Assembly (NCBI RefSeq): GCF_014655295.1
Contig: NZ_BNBI01000007.1
Coordinates: 1-64,000, forward strand
DNA: 64,000 nucleotides
Source of the DNA: Streptomyces fumanus
GTDB lineage: Bacteria; Actinomycetota; Actinomycetes; Streptomycetales; Streptomycetaceae
Direction of reading: 5' to 3'
The translations under genes and the position numbers were made by a program. Numbering within the stretch: position 1 is the first letter of the stretch; each line of letters begins with the position of its first letter. Below are positions 1 through 9,244 of this stretch, one piece after another. The notes beneath the pieces are model-generated. The model worked only from the letters and a program-made list of their open reading frames with translations. It was not told the DNA's origin and did no database searches.

Positions 1-748
1 CGTTGGTCGACAGGGCGACGAAGTGCTTGGCGACCGCCTTCTCGTCCCCGTCCAGCCCGGCCAGCAGCCAGGAGCGGGCCGAGGTGGCGTTGGTGATCGT
101 CTCGATCGTGGTGAACGTCTTGGACGCCACGATGAACAGCGTCTCGGCCGGGTCCAGGTCGCGGATCGCCTCGTGCAGGTCGGCGCCGTCCACGTTGGAG
201 ACGAAGCGGAAGCCCAGCGAGCGGTCGGTGTACGCCCGCAGCGCCTCGTAGGCCATCGCGGGGCCGAGGTCGGAGCCGCCGATGCCGATGTTGACCACGG
301 TGCGGATGCGCTTGCCGGTGTGGCCGGTCCACTCGCCGGAGCGCACCCGGTCGGCGAAGTCGCTCATCCGGTCCAGGACGGCGTGCACCTTCGGCACCAC
401 GTTCTCGCCGTCGACCTCGATCACCGCGTCGGCCGGGGCGCGCAGCGCGGTGTGCAGCACCGCCCGGTCCTCGGTGACGTTGATCTTCCGGCCCTCGAAC
501 ATGGCGTCCCTGAGGCCGAACACGTCGGTGGCCTTGGCCAGCTCCTGGAGCAGGGCGAGGGTCTCGTCGGTGACGAGGTTCTTGGAGTAGTCGATCCGCA
601 GGTCGCCGACGCGCACCACGTACCGCTCGGCGCGGGAGGGGTCGGCGGCGAACAGCTCACGCAGGTCCGGGTGGAGCAGCGCCTCGGCGCGGTGGTCCTC
701 CAGGGCCGTCCACTCGGGACGGCGGGTGAGCTCGGGGGTGTCAGACAT
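1..748 (-). CDS. pgi: glucose-6-phosphate isomerase (3' part missing, off left edge)
   Basis: Interconverts glucose-6-phosphate and fructose-6-phosphate in the cytoplasm. About 249 N-terminal residues are present. The translation begins MSDTPELTRRPEWTALEDH and contains the sugar-phosphate-binding stretch NIGIGGSDLGPAMAYEAL and a later VASKTFTTIETITNA block, both hallmarks of bacterial Pgi. The frame is open to base 1, so the C-terminal half including the later catalytic His/Lys lies outside. The ATG at 746-748 lies inside the last codons of opcA (8-base overlap), showing that it is the last visible gene of the tkt-tal-zwf-opcA-pgi operon and probably translationally coupled. Co-transcription with zwf fits cycling of fructose-6-phosphate back through the oxidative pentose-phosphate pathway. 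Confidence 0.95.
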   Translation of the reverse strand, partial: MSDTPELTRRPEWTALEDHRAEALLHPDLRELFAADPSRAERYVVRVGDLRIDYSKNLVTDETLALLQELAKATDVFGLRDAMFEGRKINVTEDRAVLHTALRAPADAVIEVDGENVVPKVHAVLDRMSDFADRVRSGEWTGHTGKRIRTVVNIGIGGSDLGPAMAYEALRAYTDRSLGFRFVSNVDGADLHEAIRDLDPAETLFIVASKTFTTIETITNATSARSWLLAGLDGDEKAVAKHFVALSTN

Positions 749-1676
749 GGACAGGGGTCTCCTCGGTGGCCTCGCCCCGCAGGGCGATGGCGTACATCTC
801 GTCCGCGTCGAGGCGCCGCAGCTCCTCGGCGATGAGTTCGGCGGTGGAACGGACCTTCAGGGCCAGGCTGCGCGAGGGCTGGCCGGGCAGCGACAGGGTG
901 GCCAGCGGGCCCTCGGGCCGGTCGATGACGATCTCGCCGCCGGCCGTGCCGAGCCGCACCGCGGTGACCACCGGGCCGTCGCTGACCACCCGGTCCACGG
1001 TGACGCCGAGCCGGGCCTCCAGCCAGCGGGCGAGCAGCTCGGCGGCCGGGTTGTCGGCCTCGGCCTCCACCGTCGCCGAGGTCACCTCCGCGCGGGCCTG
1101 GTCCAGGGCGGCGGCCAGCATCGAGCGCCACAGCGTCAGCCGGGTCCAGGCCAGGTCGGTGTCGCCGGGCGCGTAGGTGCGCTGGCGCTTGCGCAGCGTC
1201 TCCATCGGGTTCTCGACCGCGTACAGGTCGGTGATCCGGCGCTGAGCGAGCGCGCCCAGCGGGTCCTTGGCGGGGTTGTCGGGGGCGTCCACCGGCCACC
1301 ACACGACGACCGGGGCGTCCGGCAGCAGCAGCGGCAGCACGACCGAGTCGGCGTGCTCGGCCACCTCGCCGTACATGCGCAGCACGACCGTCTCGCCGGT
1401 GCCGGCCTCGGAGCCGACCCGGACCTCGGCGTCGAGGTGGGAGTTGTGCCGGTCGCGCGGGTTGCGGGCGTGCCGCTTGATGACGACCAGGGTGCGCGAG
1501 GGGTGCTCGTGGGAGGCTTCCTCGGCCGCCTTGATCGAGTCGTAGGCGTTCTCCTCGTCCGTGACGATGACCATCGTCAGGACCATGCCCACGGCCGGGG
1601 TGCCGATGGCCCGGCGGCCCTGGACCAGCGCCTTGTTGACCTTGCTTGCCGTGGTGTCGGTCAGGTCGATCCTCAT
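741..1676 (-). CDS. opcA: glucose-6-phosphate dehydrogenase assembly protein OpcA
   Basis: A 311-residue protein that in actinomycetes and cyanobacteria binds glucose-6-phosphate dehydrogenase and promotes its active oligomer. The start MRIDLTDTTASKVNKALVQ and internal PDAPVVVWWPVDAPDNPAKDPLG are typical of the actinobacterial family, and length is normal. The ATG at 1674-1676 overlaps the zwf stop as ATGA, and the 3' end overlaps the pgi start. This tight coupling with zwf is the usual arrangement and supports the call. No signal peptide or membrane segment; a cytoplasmic partner of Zwf. Confidence 0.93.
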   Translation of the reverse strand: MRIDLTDTTASKVNKALVQGRRAIGTPAVGMVLTMVIVTDEENAYDSIKAAEEASHEHPSRTLVVIKRHARNPRDRHNSHLDAEVRVGSEAGTGETVVLRMYGEVAEHADSVVLPLLLPDAPVVVWWPVDAPDNPAKDPLGALAQRRITDLYAVENPMETLRKRQRTYAPGDTDLAWTRLTLWRSMLAAALDQARAEVTSATVEAEADNPAAELLARWLEARLGVTVDRVVSDGPVVTAVRLGTAGGEIVIDRPEGPLATLSLPGQPSRSLALKVRSTAELIAEELRRLDADEMYAIALRGEATEETPVHV

Positions 1677-3421
1677 GGCCTGCGCCAGCTCCGTCCGTCT
1701 CGTGCGAGCATCTCGTCGGCTTCCTCGGGGCCCCAGCTTCCCGAGGGGTACTGCGCGGGCCTGCCGTGCGTGGCCCAGTACTCCTCGACCGGGTCGAGGA
1801 TCCGCCAGGACTCTTCCACTTCCTGGTGACGGGGGAACAGGTTGGCGTCCCCCAGCAGGACGTCCAGGATGAGGCGCTCGTACGCCTCCGGGCTGGACTC
1901 GGTGAAGGACTCGCCGTACGCGAAGTCCATCGACACGTCCCGGATCTCCATCGAGGTGCCGGGCACCTTGGAGCCGAAGCGGACCGTCATGCCCTCGTCC
2001 GGCTGGACGCGGATGACGATGGCGTTCTCGCCCAGTTCCTCGGTGGCGGTGGTGTCGAAGGGGGAGTGCGGGGCGCGCTGGAAGACCACCGCGATCTCGG
2101 TGACCCGGCGGCCCAGCCGCTTGCCGGTGCGCAGGTAGAAGGGGACCCCGGCCCAGCGGCGGTTGTCGATGCCGACCTTGATCGCCGCGTAGGTGTCGGT
2201 GGTGGAGGCCGGGTCGATGCCCTCTTCCTCCAGGTAGCCGATGACCTTCTCGCCGCCCTGCCAGCCGGCCGCGTACTGTCCGCGCACGGTGTGCCGGCCC
2301 AGGTCGTCCGGCAGCCGGACCGCCCGGAACACCTTCAGCTTCTCGGTGAGCAGCGACTCCGCGTCGAAGGCGGCGGGCTCCTCCATCGCGGTGAGGGCGA
2401 GCAACTGCAGGAGGTGGTTCTGGATGACGTCCCGGGCGGCGCCGATGCCGTCGTAGTAGCCGGCCCGGCCGCCGATGCCGATGTCCTCGGCCATGGTGAT
2501 CTGCACGTGGTCGACGTAGGACCGGTTCCAGATCGGCTCGTACATCTGGTTGGCGAAGCGCAGCGCCAGGATGTTCTGGACCGTCTCCTTGCCCAGGTAG
2601 TGGTCGATGCGGAAGACCTGGTCCGGCTCGAACACGTCGTGCACCAGCGCGTTCAGCTCCTGGGCGCTCGCCAGATCGTGCCCGAACGGCTTTTCGATGA
2701 CGGCGCGGCGCCAGGAGCCCTCGGGGGCGTCCGCGAGACCGTGCTTCTTGAGCTGCTGGACCACCTTGGGGAAGAACTTCGGCGGCACCGAGAGGTAGAA
2801 GGCGTAGTTGCCGCTGGTGCCCCGGGAGGCGTCCAGCTCGTCCACGGCCTTGCGCAACTGCTCGAAGGCGTTGTCGTCGTCGAAGTCGCCCGGGATGAAC
2901 CGCATCCCCTCGGAGAGCTGCTGCCAGACCTCCTCGCGGAACTCGGTGCGGGCGTGCTCCTTGACGGCCTGGTGGACCACCTCGGCGAAGTCCTGGTCCT
3001 CCCAGTCCCGGCGGGCGAAGCCCACCAGGGAGAAGCCCGGCGGCAGCAGGCCCCGGTTGGCCAGGTCGTACACGGCCGGCATCAGCTTCTTACGGGACAG
3101 GTCGCCGGTGACGCCGAAGATGACCAGACCGGAGGGGCCCGCGATCCGGGGCAGCCGGCGGTCCTGCGGGTCGCGCAGCGGATTGCTCCAGTCGGACGCC
3201 GCGGCCGGCGCCGGGGTCCGGGCCGGGGGCTCGTCCCCGTCCCCTTCGCCTTCCCCGTCCTGGGACTGGGCCCGGGGCGCGTCCCCGTCCGCGGCCCCGG
3301 CCTCGGTCCGGGGTGCCTCCGCGGCCACGGTACCTGCGGCCTCCTGGGCGTCCCGGGTCTCCTTGGCCTCCTTCGTGGCCTTGTTCTCGCCCGCGTTCGG
3401 GTCGGGAAGCTCCTCGCTCAT
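1673..3421 (-). CDS. zwf: glucose-6-phosphate dehydrogenase with low-complexity N-terminal extension
   Basis: First enzyme of the oxidative pentose-phosphate pathway, producing NADPH and 6-phosphogluconolactone. The nucleotide-binding motif GVTGDLSRKKLMPAVYDLAN and the active-site RIDHYLGKETVQNIL are intact. At 582 residues it is about 75 longer than the usual Streptomyces enzyme, which begins near the SNPLRDPQDRRLPRIAG stretch. The extra N-terminus (residues 1-77) is acidic and rich in Ala, Glu, Gly and Pro. I keep the distal ATG because it overlaps the tal stop (ATGA), and because no Met or Val codon with a ribosome site occurs close to the conserved start; one GTG at about residue 31 has none. 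The extension is therefore probably translated. Confidence 0.94.
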   Translation of the reverse strand: MSEELPDPNAGENKATKEAKETRDAQEAAGTVAAEAPRTEAGAADGDAPRAQSQDGEGEGDGDEPPARTPAPAAASDWSNPLRDPQDRRLPRIAGPSGLVIFGVTGDLSRKKLMPAVYDLANRGLLPPGFSLVGFARRDWEDQDFAEVVHQAVKEHARTEFREEVWQQLSEGMRFIPGDFDDDNAFEQLRKAVDELDASRGTSGNYAFYLSVPPKFFPKVVQQLKKHGLADAPEGSWRRAVIEKPFGHDLASAQELNALVHDVFEPDQVFRIDHYLGKETVQNILALRFANQMYEPIWNRSYVDHVQITMAEDIGIGGRAGYYDGIGAARDVIQNHLLQLLALTAMEEPAAFDAESLLTEKLKVFRAVRLPDDLGRHTVRGQYAAGWQGGEKVIGYLEEEGIDPASTTDTYAAIKVGIDNRRWAGVPFYLRTGKRLGRRVTEIAVVFQRAPHSPFDTTATEELGENAIVIRVQPDEGMTVRFGSKVPGTSMEIRDVSMDFAYGESFTESSPEAYERLILDVLLGDANLFPRHQEVEESWRILDPVEEYWATHGRPAQYPSGSWGPEEADEMLARDGRSWRRP

Positions 3422-4566
3422 TCCCCGTCAACTCCCTTGCTCATCAGGGACTTCGTCACCGCGTCGAGCAGCTCCTGCCAGGCCGCCTCGAACTTGGCGA
3501 CGCCCTCGCGCTCCAACTGCTCCACCACCTCGTCGTAGGAGATGCCCAGCTTCTCCACGGCCGCCAGGTCGGCCCGCGCCTGGGCGTAGCCGCCGGTGAC
3601 CGTGTCGCCCTGGACGACACCGTGATCGGCGGCGGCGTCCAGGGTGGCCTCCGGCATCGTGTTCACGGTGCCGGGAGCGACCAGCTCCTCCACGTACAGG
3701 GTGTCCCGGTATGCCGGATCCTTCACCCCGGTGGACGCCCACAGGGGGCGCTGCCGGTTGGCGCCGGTGCCCGCCAGGGCGGTGAACCTGCTGCCCGCGA
3801 AGACCTCCTCGTACGCCTCGTAGGCCAGCCTGGCGTTGGCCAGGGCGGCCCGGCCCTTGAGGGCGAGGGCCTCGTCGGTGCCCAGCAGCGTCAGCCGCTT
3901 GTCGATCTCGCTGTCGACGCGGGAGACGAAGAAGGAGGCGACCGAGTGGACGGCCGACAGGTCGTGCCCGGCGGCCCGCGCCTTCTCCAGACCGGCGAGG
4001 TAGGCGTCCATCACCTCGCGGTAGCGCTCCAGGGAGAAGATCAGCGTGACGTTGACGCTGATGCCGGCGCCGATCACCTCGGTGATCGCCGGGAGACCGG
4101 CCCGGGTCGCCGGGATCTTGATCATCACGTTGGGGCGGTCGACCAGCCAGGCCAACTGCTTGGCCTCGGCGACGGTGGCCGCCGTGTCGTGGGCCAGCCG
4201 CGGGTCGACCTCGATGGAGACCCGGCCGTCCCGGCCGCCGGTGGCCTCGTACACCGGGGTGAGCACGTCGGCGGCGGCGCGGACGTCGGCGGTGGTCATC
4301 ATGCGCACCGCCTCGTCGACGGTGACGCCGCGCACCGCCAGGTCGGCGAGCTGCTCCTCGTACCCCTCGCCCGAGCCGATGGCGGCCTGGAAGATGGAGG
4401 GGTTGGTGGTGACGCCGACGACGTGCTTCGTCTCGATCAGCTCGGCCAGGTTGCCCGACGCGATCCGGCCGCGGGACAGGTCGTCCAGCCAGACGGAGAC
4501 GCCCTCGGCGGCCAGGCGCCGGAGCGGCTCCGCGGTCGCGGTGGTTCGGTTCACAGTGATCATCAT
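3418..4566 (-). CDS. tal: transaldolase
   Basis: Transfers a dihydroxyacetone unit from sedoheptulose-7-phosphate to glyceraldehyde-3-phosphate. About 382 residues, the long actinobacterial type. Family motifs GVTTNPSIFQAAIGSG near the N-terminus and the Schiff-base Lys region VMIKIPATRAGLPAI are present. Two adjacent ATG codons (4566-4564 and 4563-4561) follow a GAAAGAAG purine tract, and either may initiate; a longer reading frame upstream is just read-through into the gap and tkt. The stop overlaps the zwf start as ATGA, and tkt ends 19 bases upstream, so the gene is mid-operon. Confidence 0.94.
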   Translation of the reverse strand: MMITVNRTTATAEPLRRLAAEGVSVWLDDLSRGRIASGNLAELIETKHVVGVTTNPSIFQAAIGSGEGYEEQLADLAVRGVTVDEAVRMMTTADVRAAADVLTPVYEATGGRDGRVSIEVDPRLAHDTAATVAEAKQLAWLVDRPNVMIKIPATRAGLPAITEVIGAGISVNVTLIFSLERYREVMDAYLAGLEKARAAGHDLSAVHSVASFFVSRVDSEIDKRLTLLGTDEALALKGRAALANARLAYEAYEEVFAGSRFTALAGTGANRQRPLWASTGVKDPAYRDTLYVEELVAPGTVNTMPEATLDAAADHGVVQGDTVTGGYAQARADLAAVEKLGISYDEVVEQLEREGVAKFEAAWQELLDAVTKSLMSKGVDGE

Positions 4567-4585
4567 CTTCTTTCTGGCGTTGCGA

Positions 4586-6661
4586 TCAACCGCGGGCGGC
4601 GGCGACGGATTCCCGGGCCGCGGCGGCGACGTTCTCGGCGGTGAAGCCGTACTCGGCGAAGAGGGTCCCGGCGGCGGCGGAGGCACCGAAGTGCTCCAGG
4701 GAGACGATGCGTCCCGCGTCGCCGACGAACCGGTACCAGGTCAGGCCGATGCCGGCCTCGACGGCCACCCGGGCCCTCACGGACGGCGGCAGCACGCTCT
4801 CGCGGTACGCGCGCGGCTGCTGCTCGAACCACTCCACGGACGGCATCGACACCACCCGGGTGGCGGTGCCCTCGGCCTCCAGCAGCTCCCGCGCGGCGAC
4901 GGCGAGCTGCACCTCGGAGCCGGTGGCGATCAGGATCACGTCCGGGGTGCCGGTGGAGGCGTCCGCCAGGACGTAGCCGCCCTTGGCCGCGTCCGGGTTC
5001 GGCGGGTAGGTCGGCAGCCCCTGCCGGGACAGGGCCAGGCCGTGCGGGGCCGGGTCGGTGGAGTGCCGGCGCAGGATCTCGGCCCAGGCGGTGGCGGTCT
5101 CGTTGGCGTCGGCCGGGCGGACCACGTTCAGGCCCGGGATGGCGCGCAGCGCGGCCAGGTGCTCGACCGGCTGGTGGGTCGGGCCGTCCTCGCCCAGGCC
5201 GATGGAGTCGTGCGTCCACACGTACGTCACCGGCAACTGCATCAGCGCCGACATGCGCACCGCGTTGCGCATGTAGTCGGAGAAGACCAGGAAGGTGCCG
5301 CCGTAGACGCGGGTGTTGCCGTGCAGCGCGATGCCGTTCATCTCCGCGGCCATGGAGAACTCGCGGATGCCGAAGTGGACGGTACGGCCGTACGGGTCGG
5401 CCTCGGGCAGCGGGTTGCCCTCGGGCAGGAACGACGAGGTCTTGTCGATCGTGGTGTTGTTCGACCCGGCCAGGTCGGCGGAGCCGCCCCACAGCTCGGG
5501 CAGCACCGGGCCCAGCGCCTGGAGCACCTTGCCGGACGCGGCCCGGGTGGCGACCGCCTTGCCCGGCTCGAAGACCGGCAGCGCGTCCTCCCAGCCCTCG
5601 GGGAGCCGGCCGGCCACCACGCGGTCGAACAGCTCGGCCCGCTCGGGCCGCGCCCCGCGCCACTTGTCCAGGCGCTTGTCCCAGGCGGCGTGCGCCTCGG
5701 CGCCCCGGTCCAGGGCCTTGCGGGTGTGCGCGAGGACCTCGTCGGCGACCTCGAAGGACTTCTCCGGGTCGAAGCCGAGCACCCGCTTGGTGGCGGCCAC
5801 CTCGTCGTCGCCGAGCGCCGAGCCGTGCGCGGCCTCGGTGTTCTGCGCGTTCGGGGCGGGCCAGGCGATGATCGTGCGCATCGCGATGATCGACGGCCGG
5901 GAGGTCTCCGCCTTGGCGGCGGTCAGCGCCGCGTACAGGGCGTGCACGTCGACGTCGCCGTTCTCGGCGGGCTCGATGCGCTGTACGTGCCAGCCGTACG
6001 CCTCGTAGCGCTTGAGCACGTCCTCGGAGAAGGCGGTGGCGGTGTCGCCCTCGATGGAGATGTGGTTGTCGTCGTAGAGGAAGACCAGGTTGCCGAGCTT
6101 CTGGTGGCCGGCCAGCGAGGACGCCTCGGCGGAGACGCCCTCCTGGAGGTCGCCGTCGGAGACGATCGCCCAGATGGTGTGGTCGAACGGCGACTCGCCC
6201 TCGGGGGCGTCCGGGTCGAACAGACCGCGCTCGTAGCGGGCGGCCATCGCCATGCCCACCGCGTTGGCCACGCCCTGGCCGAGCGGCCCGGTGGTGGTCT
6301 CGACGCCCGCGGTGTGCCCGTACTCGGGGTGGCCGGGGGTCTTGGAGCCGTGGGTGCGGAACGCCTTCAGGTCGTCCAGCTCCAGCTCGTACCCGGCGAG
6401 GTAGAGCTGCGTGTAGAGGGTGAGCGAGGTGTGGCCCGGGGAGAGGACGAAGCGGTCACGGCCGGTCCACTCGGGGTCCGCCGGGTCGTGACGCATCACC
6501 TTCTGAAAGATCGTGTAGGCGGCCGGCGCCAGCGCCATGGCCGTGCCCGGGTGGCCGTTGCCGACCTTCTGGACGGCATCGGCCGCGAGAACACGGGCGG
6601 TGTCGACGGCACGCCGGTCGAGTTCGGTCCATGTGAAGCGGTCCGCGGTATGCGTGCTCAT
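4586..6661 (-). CDS. tkt: transketolase
   Basis: Thiamine-diphosphate enzyme moving two-carbon units in the non-oxidative pentose-phosphate pathway. The 691-residue length is normal. Motifs include NGHPGTAMALAPAAY near the N-terminus, the ThDP/Mg site SDGDLQEGVSAEASSLAG followed by LYDDNHISIEG, and the central WGGSADLAGSNNTT block. I use ATG 6661, with GAGGA about ten bases upstream, rather than a TTG two codons earlier. It is the first gene of the five-gene operon; the 157-base gap to the divergent AraC gene should hold its promoter. Together with zwf and opcA the operon suits supply of NADPH and pentoses. Confidence 0.95.
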   Translation of the reverse strand: MSTHTADRFTWTELDRRAVDTARVLAADAVQKVGNGHPGTAMALAPAAYTIFQKVMRHDPADPEWTGRDRFVLSPGHTSLTLYTQLYLAGYELELDDLKAFRTHGSKTPGHPEYGHTAGVETTTGPLGQGVANAVGMAMAARYERGLFDPDAPEGESPFDHTIWAIVSDGDLQEGVSAEASSLAGHQKLGNLVFLYDDNHISIEGDTATAFSEDVLKRYEAYGWHVQRIEPAENGDVDVHALYAALTAAKAETSRPSIIAMRTIIAWPAPNAQNTEAAHGSALGDDEVAATKRVLGFDPEKSFEVADEVLAHTRKALDRGAEAHAAWDKRLDKWRGARPERAELFDRVVAGRLPEGWEDALPVFEPGKAVATRAASGKVLQALGPVLPELWGGSADLAGSNNTTIDKTSSFLPEGNPLPEADPYGRTVHFGIREFSMAAEMNGIALHGNTRVYGGTFLVFSDYMRNAVRMSALMQLPVTYVWTHDSIGLGEDGPTHQPVEHLAALRAIPGLNVVRPADANETATAWAEILRRHSTDPAPHGLALSRQGLPTYPPNPDAAKGGYVLADASTGTPDVILIATGSEVQLAVAARELLEAEGTATRVVSMPSVEWFEQQPRAYRESVLPPSVRARVAVEAGIGLTWYRFVGDAGRIVSLEHFGASAAAGTLFAEYGFTAENVAAAARESVAAARG

Positions 6662-6818
6662 CTTCAAGAAATCCTCGATAGAAGCGTGATCGTTGCTCTG
6701 ACGTGTTCGAACTTAAAAGTCTGACTTTTGAGAGTGAAGGTCATCGTGTGCCAGCCTGTGGTGAAACTGGGACACACCTCGGGCGCCGCGCGCCCGAGCG
6801 GGACGGTACGAGAAGGAC
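6662..6818. promoter_or_regulatory. divergent promoter region tkt operon / araC-like gene
   Basis: This 157-base region contains an unusually AT-rich island for the window. It holds a perfect 8-bp palindrome GTTCGAAC at 6705-6712 and, 2 bases later, the inverted repeat AAAAGT-CTG-ACTTTT at 6715-6729. Its position between divergent starts makes it a candidate operator for the AraC-type regulator or another factor controlling the tkt operon. No regulator assignment is possible from sequence alone. Confidence 0.45.
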
Positions 6819-7721
6819 ATGGCGGACGAACACCACCAAGACGGCGGCGACGGCGGCGGGATCAGAACCTTCCCCTTCCCGGTCGAGCTGAGCGTCCTCG
6901 GCGTCGGCATGCAGGTCGGCCCCATGGGCACCGGCCGCACCTGGCACTCCAGTGCCCCGCTGCACCGGGTGCACCGCATCGACTTCCACGTCGTCATGCT
7001 CTTCACCGGCGGCCCGGTCCGCCACATGATCGACTTCGCCGAGTACGAGGCGGCCGCGGGCGACCTGCTGTGGATCCGCCCGGGACAGGTCCACCGCTTC
7101 TCGCCCGAGCACGAGTACCGCGGAACGGCGCTGACCATGCAGCCCGGCTTCCTGCCCCGCGCCACCGTGGAGGCCACCGGCCTCTACCGCTACGACCTGC
7201 CCCCGCTGCTCCGCCCCGACCCGGCGCAGCTCGCCGGGCTGACCGCGTCCCTGGAGCAGTTGCGCCGCGAGTACGAGGACGCCACCACCCTGCCGCTGAG
7301 CCTGCACACCTCGGTGCTGCGGCACTCGCTGACCGCGTTCCTGCTCCGCCTCGCCCACCTCGCGGCGAACTCCGCGGCGACGCGGGAGGCGGCCGGTCCG
7401 GGCGACACCACCTTCACCCTGTTCCGGGACGCCGTGGAGCGCGGCTTCGCCACCAACCACAGCGTCAGCGCCTACGCCGACGCGCTCGGTTACTCCCGCC
7501 GCACCCTGGTCCGCGCGGTGCGCGCCGCGACCGGCGAGACGCCCAAGGCGTTCATCGACAAGCGGGTGATCCTGGAGGCCAAACGGCTGCTCGCGCACAC
7601 CGACCTGCCGATCGGCCGGGTCGGCGCGGCGGTCGGCTTCCCCGACGCGGCGAACTTCTCCAAGTTCTTCCACCAGCACACCGACCAGACGCCGGCCGCG
7701 TTCCGCGCCGACCTGAGCTGA
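6819..7721 (+). CDS. AraC-family transcriptional regulator (cupin plus HTH_18)
   Basis: A 300-residue regulator. Residues about 20-130 form an AraC_binding/cupin sensor (for example LLWIRPGQVHRF); residues about 200-300 carry the tandem helix-turn-helix with VSAYADALGYSRRTLVRAV and a second helix pair around IGRVGAAVGFPDAANFSKFF, ending in the family-typical Q-T-P-A-A-F-R. The ATG follows AAGGAC. It is divergent from the tkt operon, which it may or may not control; the inducer is unknown. It ends just before a strong hairpin shared with the convergent GH16 gene. Confidence 0.88.
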   Translation: MADEHHQDGGDGGGIRTFPFPVELSVLGVGMQVGPMGTGRTWHSSAPLHRVHRIDFHVVMLFTGGPVRHMIDFAEYEAAAGDLLWIRPGQVHRFSPEHEYRGTALTMQPGFLPRATVEATGLYRYDLPPLLRPDPAQLAGLTASLEQLRREYEDATTLPLSLHTSVLRHSLTAFLLRLAHLAANSAATREAAGPGDTTFTLFRDAVERGFATNHSVSAYADALGYSRRTLVRAVRAATGETPKAFIDKRVILEAKRLLAHTDLPIGRVGAAVGFPDAANFSKFFHQHTDQTPAAFRADLS

Positions 7722-7728
7722 GTACGGC

Positions 7729-7761
7729 GGAGGGGGCCGCGCGCCTCGCGCGGCCCCCTCC
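7729..7761. terminator. bidirectional hairpin terminator
   Basis: A perfect 15-bp GC-rich stem (7729-7743 with 7747-7761) closes a 3-base loop. It sits 7 bases after the AraC-like stop and 13 bases before the stop of the convergent GH16 gene, so it can serve both. There is no T-run, as is common in Streptomyces. Confidence 0.85.
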
Positions 7762-7774
7762 TCGGGTACGGGGT

Positions 7775-9163
7775 TCAGTGCCCGAAGGTGAACCAGTTGA
7801 CGTTGACGAAGTCGGCCGGCTGGCCGCTGGTGAACGTCAGATACACGTCATGGGTGCCGGTCACGGCGGAGATGTTCGCCGGGATCGTCCGCCAGGACTG
7901 CCAGCCCCCGGTGCTGCCCACCGCGAAGCTGCCGACGGGCGCGCTGGTACGGCTGTCCAGCCGCACCTCCACCAGCCCGCTCACGCCGCTCGCCGCGCCG
8001 CTGGCCACCCGGGCGCTGAACTGCCGGGCCGCGTTCGAGCCGAAGTTCACGCCCTTGTAGAGCACCCAGTCGCCGTTGGCCAGGGCGCCCAGGTTCTGCC
8101 CGCCGCCGGAGTCGGAGGTGGCCTCGGTCATCACCCCGGACTGGGCGTCGTAGGACTCGGCCTGGATGGTGCCGTAGGCGTCGCGGTTGCCGGGCTGGCC
8201 GGTGCCGCCGCCGGCCGTCGCGGCCTGCACGTAGTCGACGACCATCGGGTGGCCGGGCTCGGTGCCGCCGTCCGGGCCGCCGCCGAAGGCGCCCGGGAAG
8301 CCGCCGCCCATCGCCACGTTGAGGATGATGAAGAACCCGTGGTTCGTCGCGTTGGACCAGGTCGCCGCGTCCATCTGGTCGGCGCGCACGGTGTGGTAGG
8401 TGACGCCGTCGACGGAGAAGCGGATCTGCTCGGGGCTGGTGGAGCGGTCCCACTCCATGCGGTAGGTGTGGAAGCCGGACTGGCAGGTGGAGCCCGGACA
8501 GGAGGTCGAACCGCCGATGCCGGTCGTCTCGTTGCACGGGCCGTCCGGGTTGGTGCCGCAGTGCATGGTGGCCCACACGGTGTTCAGGCCCTGGACGTTC
8601 TCCATGATGTCCAGCTCGCCCACGCCCGGCCAGTTCCAGTAGTTGCCCCGGAACGGCGACCCCAGCATCCAGAACGCCGGCCAGTAGCCCTTGGCGGCGG
8701 CGCCGGTCACATTGGGCATCTGGATGCGTGCCTCGACGCTCAGCTTGCCGCCGGCCGGGGGCTGGAAGTCGGTGCGGTTGGTCTCGATCCGGCCCGAGGT
8801 CCAGTTGCCGGAGGCGTCGCGCCGCGGGGTGATGCGCAGGTTGCCGTTGCCGTCCAGGGCGACGTTGTTGGTGCTGGACGTCATCGTCTCGACCTCGCCG
8901 GTGCCCCAGTTGGCGGCGCCGCCCGGGTACGAGGTGCCGGTCGCGTACTGCCAGTTGGCGGTGTTCACGCCGGAACCGGCCGGGCCGTCGAAGTCGTCGA
9001 GGAAGACCCGGGTCCACCCGGAGGGGGGAGTGGGGGCGGAGGCGGCCGCGGTGGGGGCGGCGACCGTGCCGGCGGCCAGCGCGAGGCCGAGCGCGCCGAC
9101 GGCGGCGGCCAGCGCACGGCGCAGCGGACGCCGTCTCGGGGAGGTGCCGGAGGGTTCTCTCAT
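7775..9163 (-). CDS. secreted GH16 endo-beta-1,3-glucanase with C-terminal CBM6
   Basis: Secreted beta-glucan hydrolase, 462 residues. Residues 1-42 are a signal peptide with a twin-Arg stretch, hydrophobic core and APTAAASA cleavage region. Residues about 50-315 form the GH16 jelly roll, with the catalytic signature GELDIMEN (nucleophile E183, D185, acid/base E188). After a Gly-rich linker, residues about 333-462 form a CBM6-type module (TIQAESYDAQSG, ANGDWVLYKGVNFG). This architecture is typical of Streptomyces laminarinases. I start at ATG 9163, preceded by GAGAGG, rather than a codon 39 bases upstream, because the signal peptide then begins correctly. A 20-bp palindrome 80 bases upstream is a probable operator. 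Confidence 0.92.
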   Translation of the reverse strand: MREPSGTSPRRRPLRRALAAAVGALGLALAAGTVAAPTAAASAPTPPSGWTRVFLDDFDGPAGSGVNTANWQYATGTSYPGGAANWGTGEVETMTSSTNNVALDGNGNLRITPRRDASGNWTSGRIETNRTDFQPPAGGKLSVEARIQMPNVTGAAAKGYWPAFWMLGSPFRGNYWNWPGVGELDIMENVQGLNTVWATMHCGTNPDGPCNETTGIGGSTSCPGSTCQSGFHTYRMEWDRSTSPEQIRFSVDGVTYHTVRADQMDAATWSNATNHGFFIILNVAMGGGFPGAFGGGPDGGTEPGHPMVVDYVQAATAGGGTGQPGNRDAYGTIQAESYDAQSGVMTEATSDSGGGQNLGALANGDWVLYKGVNFGSNAARQFSARVASGAASGVSGLVEVRLDSRTSAPVGSFAVGSTGGWQSWRTIPANISAVTGTHDVYLTFTSGQPADFVNVNWFTFGH

Positions 9164-9244
9164 GTGGGGGTGCCTCTCGGTACGGAGGGGAGATGAGCAC
9201 ACTCCGAGCGCGCGCCGAGCAGGCCCGGAGCCACTCCGGACCTG

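Noticed and set aside
1646..6724. Very long open frames on the plus strand opposite tkt, tal and zwf (up to about 890 codons)
   Set aside because: They mirror the GC3-biased codons of the real minus-strand genes, have no family motifs and are typical antisense shadows in high-GC DNA.
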